From positions 1 to 6,099 of the forward strand of contig JAEVZP010000097.1 of the NCBI GenBank assembly GCA_023392185.1: a stretch of 6,099 nucleotides of DNA. Direction: 5' to 3'. A model generated the notes under the pieces. That model searched no databases. It was not told where the DNA came from and saw only the letters and a list, made by a program, of their open reading frames with translations. Positions 1 to 5,857 of the stretch are shown piece by piece. How positions within the stretch are numbered: the first letter of the stretch is position 1; every line of letters starts with the position of its first letter. Both the position numbers and the translations under genes were made by a program. Origin of the DNA: Bacteroidota bacterium (GTDB lineage Bacteria > Bacteroidota > Bacteroidia > Chitinophagales > Chitinophagaceae).

Positions 1-450
1 TACGCGGCTGACCCGGACGGCGCCCGAAACGGGATTGCCAAAAAAGCACGACTGAGCGGCCCCCAAAAAAACTTTGTGTTGCAGTTGGAAGCCGACCTGA
101 GCCACGTGGCCGCCACCGAAACCGACAAGCTGGACACGGCCCATTATGAGGTAGCGCCAGCCAACTACCGGCTTTCCATTCGCCCCCACCCCCGGCCGGG
201 GCGGTACACCCATGTGCTGACCCTTACCAGCCCGTCGCTCGGTGCCAGCCATCAGGTATCGGTAAAAATGAAAAACAGGCTGCCAACGTGGGTGATGCAG
301 TACAGCAGCACTTACACCGGTCCAATCCAAAAGAAGCCGGAGGAACACGCCAAAACCTATGGCCTGCAATACCTGATCCGCGGCCTCGCCGAAGGCTTGA
401 ACCCAACGCCTTATGTATTCGAGCTGAAGCCAGTGCAGGTGGTGCGCTGA
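1..450 (+). CDS. C-terminal part of an unrecognised larger protein (5'-truncated by the window)
   Basis: The reading frame is open from the first base of the window and ends at a TGA at 448-450, so the last 149 residues of a longer protein are visible. The GTG at 76 lies inside this open frame and is probably not the true start. I do not recognise a family. The middle (about residues 48-98 of the visible part) alternates hydrophobic and polar residues like a beta-sandwich or Ig-like domain. The end has the pattern LPTWV, then a helix-like stretch (KTYGLQYLIRGLAEG), then a short beta-like tail. There is no transmembrane segment or sorting signal in the visible part. It lies 114 bases upstream of a small membrane protein gene, with the FtsZ/tubulin-like gene beyond it, in the same direction. 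It could therefore belong to that system, for example as the tail of a large vWA-type or surface protein. That link rests on position only, and the terminator-like hairpin in between weakens it. Confidence 0.75.
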   Translation, partial: YAADPDGARNGIAKKARLSGPQKNFVLQLEADLSHVAATETDKLDTAHYEVAPANYRLSIRPHPRPGRYTHVLTLTSPSLGASHQVSVKMKNRLPTWVMQYSSTYTGPIQKKPEEHAKTYGLQYLIRGLAEGLNPTPYVFELKPVQVVR

Positions 451-487
451 GGAAGCACTTATTTTTTATTTATATCATTTATTAAAA

Positions 488-522
488 GTTGCGCTCGGTC
501 AGTACCTTTCGGCGCTTTTTTT
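488..522 (+). terminator. Candidate Rho-independent terminator after the first gene
   Basis: A GCGC arm (491-494) can pair with GCGC (512-515). An inner GGT/ACC stem (497-499 with 504-506) closes a four-base loop, and seven Ts follow at 516-522. GTTGC at 488-492 can alternatively pair with GCAAC at 525-529. The stem is short and interrupted, so strength is uncertain. The position just after a stop codon and the T run support a terminator or attenuator between the truncated gene and the membrane-protein gene. Confidence 0.4.
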
Positions 523-564
523 AAGCAACGCCCCTTCTTCCAACTTCTTCCTTTCTCCGTGCTC

Positions 565-1002
565 ATGCCTTTTTTCTATTATATCCCCGGGCTGCGGCCA
601 TCCAATAACCTCGAACAACACCTGATGGGCATCGACCGGGTGGACCTGGTCAACGGTTATACTCACAGCAACGAGTTTGTGTTCATGGCGCTGTGGATTG
701 TGTTGCTGAATTTAGCTGCTTTCGGAAACTACTATTATGGTCTTTTCAACCGGCCCGGCGCTGATAAGGTGAAATGGTGGGTCGTCCATATTCTGGCGGT
801 TGCAGCGGTGATCTACCTGATGGCTTTTATGAAAGGCTATAATATGGTGCACAGTGGCAACATCAACGCAGCGATGCCTTTCAGCGAGAGCGATTGCCAT
901 GCCTTTGCCACCGAATCGGCATTGTTTTCGGTGCTGGCGTCGGTTATTTGGAGTTTTATCCTCAAGTGGGGCAGCCGCATCAACCGCTATATTCCCCTGT
1001 AG
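565..1002 (+). CDS. Small three-pass integral membrane protein of unknown function
   Basis: This is a 145-residue protein from the ATG at 565; an in-frame GTG two codons earlier (559) is a possible alternative start, and neither has a clear ribosome binding site. Three hydrophobic segments are visible at roughly residues 38-60, 71-89 and 118-134, so it should be an inner-membrane protein. A polar loop (residues about 90-117) containing Asn, His, Ser, Asp, Cys and Glu separates the second and third segments. There is no signal peptide and no catalytic motif that I recognise. It ends 74 bases before the tubulin-like gene with no terminator-like structure in the gap, so the two are probably co-transcribed. 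I infer that it may be a membrane anchor or partner for that cytoskeletal protein. The family is not identified. Confidence 0.8.
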   Translation: MPFFYYIPGLRPSNNLEQHLMGIDRVDLVNGYTHSNEFVFMALWIVLLNLAAFGNYYYGLFNRPGADKVKWWVVHILAVAAVIYLMAFMKGYNMVHSGNINAAMPFSESDCHAFATESALFSVLASVIWSFILKWGSRINRYIPL

Positions 1003-1076
1003 CAACCCTTCCGGCAGGCTTTTTGACCTCTTGATTTCCGGAAATTTCCCTAAAATCTCTTCTTCGATTCTTACAG

Positions 1077-2540
1077 ATGGCTTTATACGTTTTCGGAATT
1101 GGCGGCACCGGCGCACGGGTGCTGAAAGCTTTTACCTTTTTGCTGGCCTCGGGGATGCAGGTAGAAAATACCGAAGCCGTTATTCCCATCCTGATTGATC
1201 CGGACACGGCCAACGGCGACCTCACCCGCACCATCGAGATTTTAAAGTCCTACCGGACGATTCAGCAAACGGCCGGTAGCACGAGCGGCTTCTTTGGCAC
1301 CCCTATCAAATCGCTCAATGAGCAGGGCGAAGAAGGCGGGGCAGAAGATCAGTTTCGTTTCGACCTCGAAGGCGTTACGGGCAGTCGTTTTAAGGAATTT
1401 ATCGGCTATGAAGGCATGAGCCGGGCCAACCGGGCGCTGACCGCACTGTTGTATTCGGAGAAAAATCTGGCGTCCGATATGCAGGTAGGTTTTAAAGGCA
1501 ATCCACACATCGGCAGCGCCGTGCTCAACAAAATGCGAGACAGTACCTTGTTTCACAAATTTGCTGCAGCCGTCAACGAAACCGACCGCGTCTTTATCAT
1601 TTCTTCCATTTTTGGCGGCACCGGCGCAGCCGGTTTTCCCATTCTGGTGAAAAACATCCGCAGTGCCGATGCCGGCATTCCCAACCACGCCCGCCTGCGC
1701 GAGATTCCGATGGGCGCCGTGACGGTGTTGCCTTACTTTGACGTAGATAGCACCGGTGGGCGCACCGTCATTGACAGCAATAGTTTTATTGCCAAAACAA
1801 AAGACGCGCTTTCCTACTACGCCCAAAACCTCACGAGCGAAGCCGCGCCGCGCCTCAACGCGCTGTACTATATCGGCGACAACTTAGGCAACACCCAGAC
1901 CGGTGCCGACGGCGCACAGCAGCAGCGCAACAAAGCCCATTTCATTGAACTGGCCGCTGCCCTTTCAATCTTCGATTTTATGCGCATGGGCAAGGAATCG
2001 CTCCGCGTGACGGACGGCAAAGTGCAGGCACCCCGCTATCTGGAATATGGACTGAAAGAAGCAACCTCGCCGGTACGGTTTGGGCATTTCGGCGCACGCA
2101 GCCGGGCCACGGCTGCCAAAGCGCTCACGCAGTACTACTTGTTCCTGCGTTTTTTCCGGGATTTCTATACGCCCCAAAATGAAGGCAGCTGGGCCAAAGA
2201 TGAAGACGGCAAACTGCGCCGCGGAAATCTTGGCGCTTTGTTCTCGGAACACCTGAATGCTTTCAACGGCTATTACGAGCAATGGCTCGAAGAGATGGAG
2301 CAAACCGGCATTGGGTTCCGGCCTTTCCGGCGCACGGTAGGCGAGGCTGAGATTCTTAAAATCGTGGAAGGATTTGAGGAAAAACCAGGCTTCCTGGCGC
2401 TGAAAGGACTCAAAAAATACCTTGATACGCTGAGCGGCACCGTGCAGAAAGAAAATAAAGGCATGAATGCTGCCGCCAAGCTGCTGTCTTTGTTTCACAA
2501 AACCACTGCAACGCTGGTCGAAGAGCGCGTGAAACTGTAG
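1077..2540 (+). CDS. FtsZ/tubulin-superfamily protein (tubulin-like, FtsZl type)
   Basis: This 487-residue protein most likely binds GTP and polymerises or acts as a switch at the membrane. The first strand runs straight into a glycine-rich loop (GIGGTGAR, residues 7-14), matching the T1 loop of FtsZ and tubulin. A second loop (FGGTGAAGF, residues 179-187) matches the tubulin signature T4 loop, GGGTG(T/S)G in FtsZ. A segment N-K-A-H-F-I-E (residues 285-291), followed by an alanine/leucine-rich helix, sits about where the T7 catalytic loop would be expected, but the usual NxDxxE is not present as such. The C-terminal third (about 340-487) is mainly helical and lysine-rich, unlike the FtsZ C-terminal tail. 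There is no transmembrane segment. It is longer than FtsZ and does not look like the cell-division protein. Makarova and Koonin described FtsZ-like families of this kind in neighbourhoods with vWA, GTPase and OmpA proteins and proposed membrane remodelling. The ATG at 1077 directly precedes the nucleotide-binding strand, which supports this start. Confidence 0.85.
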   Translation: MALYVFGIGGTGARVLKAFTFLLASGMQVENTEAVIPILIDPDTANGDLTRTIEILKSYRTIQQTAGSTSGFFGTPIKSLNEQGEEGGAEDQFRFDLEGVTGSRFKEFIGYEGMSRANRALTALLYSEKNLASDMQVGFKGNPHIGSAVLNKMRDSTLFHKFAAAVNETDRVFIISSIFGGTGAAGFPILVKNIRSADAGIPNHARLREIPMGAVTVLPYFDVDSTGGRTVIDSNSFIAKTKDALSYYAQNLTSEAAPRLNALYYIGDNLGNTQTGADGAQQQRNKAHFIELAAALSIFDFMRMGKESLRVTDGKVQAPRYLEYGLKEATSPVRFGHFGARSRATAAKALTQYYLFLRFFRDFYTPQNEGSWAKDEDGKLRRGNLGALFSEHLNAFNGYYEQWLEEMEQTGIGFRPFRRTVGEAEILKIVEGFEEKPGFLALKGLKKYLDTLSGTVQKENKGMNAAAKLLSLFHKTTATLVEERVKL

Positions 2541-2578
2541 CCCGGTTTCCTTTCCCCGGAAAAAAAATAACGCCGCCT

Positions 2579-2637
2579 GGCCGCTGCAACGCGTTTTGCC
2601 TGCCATTTTCTGCCGGTTTTCCGGGGGCCGCTGCAAC
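2579..2637. repeat. Short direct repeat in the gap before the GNAT-nitrilase gene
   Basis: The 12-base word GGCCGCTGCAAC occurs at 2579-2590 and again at 2626-2637, in the same orientation, 47 bases apart start to start. The rest of the gap from 2541 to 2696 contains GC-rich and pyrimidine-rich stretches but no clear terminator or promoter. The repeat could be a binding-site pair or chance in a GC-rich spacer. Confidence 0.3.
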
Positions 2638-2696
2638 CTGCCCGCATCAATGGCTGTTGGGTTCTGGAATCGTTTTTATACCTCTTGCAGGCACCT

Positions 2697-4238
2697 ATGA
2701 TGAATCCGACCGAACACACGACACAGAACGTAGAAATAGCCTTACTGAGCATTGCCGACTACGAAGAACTGAAGGAAGCAATGATCTCTTCCTACCCCAG
2801 CATGGCCAGCATGTACTGGCGCGAGCATCAGGTGCAGGCTTTGATCGATAAATTTCCGGAAGGCCAGGTGGTGGTGAAGATCAACGGACAGATTGCGGGC
2901 TGCGCCCTGAGCATTATCGTGGACTTTGAAGCCTTTGGCGAAACCCATACCTACCGCGACATTACCGGAAACTATACTTTCGATACCCACAACCCCGACG
3001 GCGATACGCTCTACGGCATCGATATTTTTATCAAGCCCGAATTCCGGGGCCTGCGCCTCGCGCGGCGGCTCTACGACTACCGCAAAGAACTGTGTGAGCG
3101 CCTGAACCTCGAAGGCATTGTCTTTGGCGGGCGCATCCCCAATTACCACACTTTTGCCGACACGCTTTCGCCCAAGGAATACATCCGGAAAGTGCGGCAG
3201 CGCGAAATCCACGATCCCGTTCTCAGCTTTCAGCTCAGCAACGATTTTCACCCGCTGAAGGTGCTCAAAGGCTATCTGGAAGGCGACCAGGTGAGCCGCG
3301 AATACGCCGTGCTGCTGAAGTGGGAAAACATCTACTACGAAAAAGACCGGGCAAAGCTGCGCCGCACCAAAAATATCATCCGCCTCGGGCTGGTGCAGTG
3401 GCAGATGCGCGCCTACCGCGATGTGGCCGACCTGATGCATCAGGCCGAGTTTTTTGTGGATGCACTCAGCGGCTACCAGAGTGATTTTGCGCTTTTCCCG
3501 GAGCTGTTCAATGCACCGCTGATGGCGCCCTACAACGACCGCTCGATGCCCGATGCCATCCGCGCCCTGTCTGGCTTTACGGAAGAACTCACCAACGAAT
3601 TTTCGCGGCTGGCCGTGGCCTACAACATCAATATCATCACCGGCAGCATGCCGGAAATGGTGGACGGCGTGCTGTATAATGTGGGGTATCTCTGTCGCCG
3701 CGACGGCTCGCGCGAGCGCTACGAAAAAATCCACATCACACCCAACGAAGCTGGTGCCTGGGGCATGAGCGGCGGTAAGCAACTGCATACCTATGACACC
3801 GACTGCGGCCGGATCGGCATCCTGATTTGCTACGATGTGGAATTTCCGGAACTGCCGCGCCTGCTGGCCGACGAAGGCATGCAGATTCTTTTTGTGCCGT
3901 TCCTCACCGATACCCAAAACGCTTATGGAAGGGTGCGGCATTGCGCGCAGGCGCGAGCCATTGAAAATGAGTGCTTTGTAGCCATTGCCGGCAGCGTAGG
4001 CAACCTGCCCAATGTACAGAATATGGACGTGCAGTATGCGCAAAGCATGGTGTTTACGCCCTGCGATTTTGCTTTCCCCACCAATGGCATCAAGAGCGAG
4101 GCAACGCCCAACAGCGAGATGATTGTAATCTCCGATGTGGACCTCGACCTGCTGCGTGAATTACACAACTACGGCAGCGTAAAAAACCTCAAGGATCGCC
4201 GTCACGACGTGTATGAACTGCGGAAGCGGGAGCCGTAG
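2697..4238 (+). CDS. GNAT acetyltransferase fused to a carbon-nitrogen hydrolase (YhcX-like)
   Basis: This 513-residue two-domain enzyme has an N-terminal GNAT fold (about residues 10-215) with the acetyl-CoA motif region GIDIFIKPEFRGLRLARRL. In this motif the usual R-x-x-G-x-G/A reads R117-G-L-R120-L-A122. The C-terminal nitrilase domain (about 224-505) has the complete Glu-Lys-Cys triad: E269 in FPELF, K344 in YEKIHITP and C378 in LICYDVEFPEL. Nitrilase-family enzymes cleave or form C-N bonds through a cysteine thioester, acting on amides, nitriles or carbamoyl compounds. The length and architecture match Bacillus subtilis YhcX and the acetyltransferase-fused branch of the nitrilase superfamily, whose substrate is not established to my knowledge. 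A plausible but unproven role is acylation of an amine plus amide hydrolysis in small-molecule salvage. No signal peptide is seen, so it should be cytosolic. The ATG at 2697 is chosen; an ATG follows immediately at 2700 and an in-frame TTG lies at 2685. Gaps on both sides suggest a single-gene unit. Confidence 0.93.
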   Translation: MMNPTEHTTQNVEIALLSIADYEELKEAMISSYPSMASMYWREHQVQALIDKFPEGQVVVKINGQIAGCALSIIVDFEAFGETHTYRDITGNYTFDTHNPDGDTLYGIDIFIKPEFRGLRLARRLYDYRKELCERLNLEGIVFGGRIPNYHTFADTLSPKEYIRKVRQREIHDPVLSFQLSNDFHPLKVLKGYLEGDQVSREYAVLLKWENIYYEKDRAKLRRTKNIIRLGLVQWQMRAYRDVADLMHQAEFFVDALSGYQSDFALFPELFNAPLMAPYNDRSMPDAIRALSGFTEELTNEFSRLAVAYNINIITGSMPEMVDGVLYNVGYLCRRDGSRERYEKIHITPNEAGAWGMSGGKQLHTYDTDCGRIGILICYDVEFPELPRLLADEGMQILFVPFLTDTQNAYGRVRHCAQARAIENECFVAIAGSVGNLPNVQNMDVQYAQSMVFTPCDFAFPTNGIKSEATPNSEMIVISDVDLDLLRELHNYGSVKNLKDRRHDVYELRKREP

Positions 4239-4272
4239 GGGATTGTTGCGCCGTCGGGTAGTCCGGTAACCG

Positions 4273-4388
4273 CTTCGACAACCCTTTGTCACCCTCAGCT
4301 TGTCGGATGTCACCCTGAGCTTGTCGAAGGGCTGCCCCATGAATATCACTTGTGCTTGCTTAGGGGTTTCGACAAGCTCAGCCTGACA
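4273..4388. repeat. Cluster of REP-like dispersed palindromic repeats
   Basis: Two forward 19-base units, TGTCACCCTSAGCTTGTCG (S is C in the first, G in the second), lie at 4287-4305 and 4308-4326. An inverted unit, CGACAAGCTCAGCCTGACA, lies at 4370-4388. A partial inverted unit (CTTCGACAA) starts at 4273. The second forward unit and the inverted unit form a perfect 14-base inverted repeat (4315-4328 with 4368-4381) around a 39-base spacer. This kind of CTTCGACAAGCTCAGGGTGACA element is, from memory, a common intergenic dispersed repeat in many environmental bacteria. Here it fills most of the 209-base gap between the nitrilase-fusion gene and msrA. It could act as a transcript end or mRNA-stabilising hairpin. 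Confidence 0.75.
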
Positions 4389-4397
4389 AATATTTGT
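4386..4397. promoter_or_regulatory. Perfect 12-base palindrome upstream of msrA
   Basis: ACAAATATTTGT is its own reverse complement and lies about 50 bases before the msrA start codon, in an AT-rich stretch (4386-4435) that should contain the promoter. It could be an operator for a dimeric regulator. There is no second copy in the window, and AT-rich palindromes of this size can arise by chance. It partly overlaps the end of the repeat cluster. Confidence 0.25.
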
Positions 4398-4447
4398 AGA
4401 AAAAATTTGCTTGCTCTGGCATAACTCTTTTGAAAAGACCCGTACGT

Positions 4448-4939
4448 ATGAATACAGAAACTGCAATCCTGGCCGGCGGCTGCTTTTGGGGGGTGGAAGA
4501 ATTGATCCGCCGGCAGCCGGGCGTGATTTCCACCGTGGTGGGCTATACCGGCGGCAATGTGCCCAACGCAACCTACCGCAATCACGGCACCCATGCCGAA
4601 GGCATCAAAATCGAGTTTGATCCGGCGAAGACTTCCTACCGCAAACTGCTGGAATATTTCTTTATGATCCATGACCCGACCACTAAAAACCGGCAGGGTA
4701 ATGATCGGGGCACCTCATATCGGTCCGCCATTTTTTATTTGGATGAAGCCCAGCGCGAAACAGCCGAAAAAGTGATTGCCGAAGTGAATGCCTCCGGAAA
4801 ATGGCCGGGCGAAGTGGTAACGGAAGTGGTTCCTGCGGGCGATTTCTGGGATGCTGAAGCAGAGCATCAGGATTATCTGCAAAAACACCCGAATGGCTAT
4901 ACCTGCCATTATGAGCGGCCCAGCTGGAAGTTGGCATAA
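4448..4939 (+). CDS. msrA: Peptide methionine sulfoxide reductase MsrA
   Basis: This enzyme reduces methionine-S-sulfoxide in proteins and as the free amino acid, repairing oxidative damage in the cytosol using thioredoxin. The 163-residue product carries the MsrA signature GCFWG at residues 11-15, with C12 as the catalytic cysteine that forms the sulfenic acid. Other family landmarks are GYTGG, the HAE motif (H49-A-E51), DPTTxNRQGND with GTSYRS, and HQDY (140-143). A single further cysteine, C153, near the C-terminus is the likely resolving residue. The mid-protein cysteine found before the HAE motif in some MsrA proteins is absent here (RNHGTHAE). The length is normal for a single-domain MsrA, with no fused MsrB domain and no signal peptide. 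The ATG at 4448 is chosen because it places GCFWG at the usual distance from the N-terminus; a TTG at 4430 would add six residues. The gene stands alone between two repeat elements. Confidence 0.96.
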   Translation: MNTETAILAGGCFWGVEELIRRQPGVISTVVGYTGGNVPNATYRNHGTHAEGIKIEFDPAKTSYRKLLEYFFMIHDPTTKNRQGNDRGTSYRSAIFYLDEAQRETAEKVIAEVNASGKWPGEVVTEVVPAGDFWDAEAEHQDYLQKHPNGYTCHYERPSWKLA

Positions 4940-4993
4940 GCGCTTTCGAATCCATTTTTTGCCTGTTGACGTGAATTTTGTTTGGGGACGATA

Positions 4994-5082
4994 GTGGCCA
5001 CAGAGAACACGGAGGTGTTCACAGAGGTCCACGGAGACTCCCGGCAGGTCTTTGTGGATCTCTGCGCCTTCTTTGTGGCCTC
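4994..5082. repeat. Imperfect palindromic 'CCACAGAGAACAC' intergenic repeat
   Basis: The left half (from 4996) reads GGCCACAGAGAACACGGAG and continues with further CACAGAG and CCACGGAG words at 5020-5036. The right half ends in TTCTTTGTGGCC (5069-5080), which pairs with 4996-5007 with one mismatch. TTTGTGGATCTCTGCGCC (5051-5068) is a degraded inverted match to the rest. The whole can fold into a long interrupted hairpin. From memory, CCACAGAG/CTCTGTGG elements of this kind are dispersed between genes in Bacteroidota, Chlorobi and other phyla. It lies between msrA and the PAP2 gene and may serve as a bidirectional transcript end. No open reading frame of note lies in 4940-5149. Confidence 0.7.
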
Positions 5083-5197
5083 CATTCAACTCTAACCAAT
5101 TGAAAACAAAGGCTTATAAAGCAAGATTTACGTCCTGTTATATCAAAGCATGGAGCAGTTTGGATTCACGGCCTGCTTTTTCTTCACAAACGGCTAC

Positions 5198-5830
5198 ATG
5201 CAGAAGGATTCTCTAACGCCTTTTCCCTGGAAGCGGAATATTCTGGCGCTCTTCGGACTGACGGTAGTGCTGTATTCCGGCTATCAGCTCAGCAACCGTT
5301 TTCACTTCACCGCGCCGCACTACCTGCCCCTGACCGCGCTGGACTACGCCATTCCGTTTTCCCTGTGGACCGTCTGGCCGTATTTCGCCCTGGTGCTGCT
5401 GGCTTTTCTGCCGGTGGGCATTGGCGACACGCCCTTATTCTGGCGCACGCTGGTTGCGTTTTCCGTGGCCATCACGCTCAACATCGCCGTCTGGATCCTG
5501 TTTCCTACCGTTTACGACCGTCCGCCGATGCCCGAAGGAGCTGATCTGACCACCTTTGCCTACCGCTGGCTGTGCAGCATCGACACGCCGGCCAACTGCC
5601 TGCCGAGTGGGCACATCACCTTGCCCGCGATTGGCTGCTGGGCCATTGCAAGAGCCTATCCCCGCTACCGCTACCTGATCTGGACGGTTTTTGCCTTGCT
5701 CAGCGTCACCATTCTGACCACCAAGCAGCATTATATTTATGACCTGCCCGCCGGGCTGCTGACCGCGTGGATCGGCATCCGGGCGAGCGGTCCGCTTTAT
5801 GCCCGGTTCCGGAAAAAGGAAAAAGCGTAA
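5198..5830 (+). CDS. PAP2-superfamily membrane phosphatase/phosphotransferase
   Basis: This is a 210-residue integral membrane protein from the ATG at 5198. An in-frame ATG at 5150 would add 16 residues (MEQFGFTACFFF...), which look less like a real N-terminus. Six hydrophobic segments are visible, at about 14-31, 52-72, 83-102, 138-153, 158-175 and 183-195. The three PAP2 motif regions are present in order: a YDRPPMP block (R108), PSGH (136-139, H139 as likely acid/base) and TKQHYIYD, with H178 as likely nucleophile and D182. The third motif lacks the classical Ser-Arg start and resembles the KQHYxxD form seen in Aur1/inositol-phosphorylceramide-synthase-like PAP2 proteins. Such enzymes dephosphorylate lipid phosphates or transfer phospho-head groups in the membrane. 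The following gene starts 27 bases downstream and is probably co-transcribed. Substrate is not determinable here; phosphatidate, undecaprenyl diphosphate or a sphingolipid precursor are all possible. Confidence 0.88.
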   Translation: MQKDSLTPFPWKRNILALFGLTVVLYSGYQLSNRFHFTAPHYLPLTALDYAIPFSLWTVWPYFALVLLAFLPVGIGDTPLFWRTLVAFSVAITLNIAVWILFPTVYDRPPMPEGADLTTFAYRWLCSIDTPANCLPSGHITLPAIGCWAIARAYPRYRYLIWTVFALLSVTILTTKQHYIYDLPAGLLTAWIGIRASGPLYARFRKKEKA

Positions 5831-5857
5831 CTTTCTTTTGGTTTAAATACCTCCGTG

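Noticed and set aside
460..467. TATTTTTT, close to the TAnnTTTG -7 box
   Set aside because: There is no -33 TTTG at the right distance, and it precedes the terminator-like hairpin, so it would be an odd promoter for the next gene.
1242..1826. Open frame of 194 codons on the - strand
   Set aside because: It is antisense to the tubulin-like gene across its T4 loop region and has no independent support.
1077..2540. Identification as the cell-division gene ftsZ
   Set aside because: The protein is too long, lacks the usual T7 motif and the FtsZ C-terminal tail, and there are no mur/fts neighbours. Only the two nucleotide loops are shared.
1965..2636. Open frame of 223 codons on the - strand
   Set aside because: It overlaps the C-terminal part of the tubulin-like gene in antisense, has no recognisable motif, and has a shadow-like composition.
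2657..2687. Possible Bacteroidota promoter (TTG, then about 19 bases, then TATACCTCTTG) before the GNAT-nitrilase gene
   Set aside because: It matches the TTTG / TAnnTTTG consensus only with mismatches and would leave almost no leader, so it is too weak to list.
2742..4043. Long open frame of 433 codons on the - strand
   Set aside because: It lies wholly antisense to the GNAT-nitrilase gene, whose motifs and catalytic triad are clear. The composition (rich in His, Ala, Val, Phe) is typical of an antisense shadow of a GC-rich gene.
4994..5082. CRISPR-like array suggested by repeated CACAGAG words
   Set aside because: The words are irregularly spaced, imperfect and arranged as a palindrome rather than as regular repeats with unique spacers.
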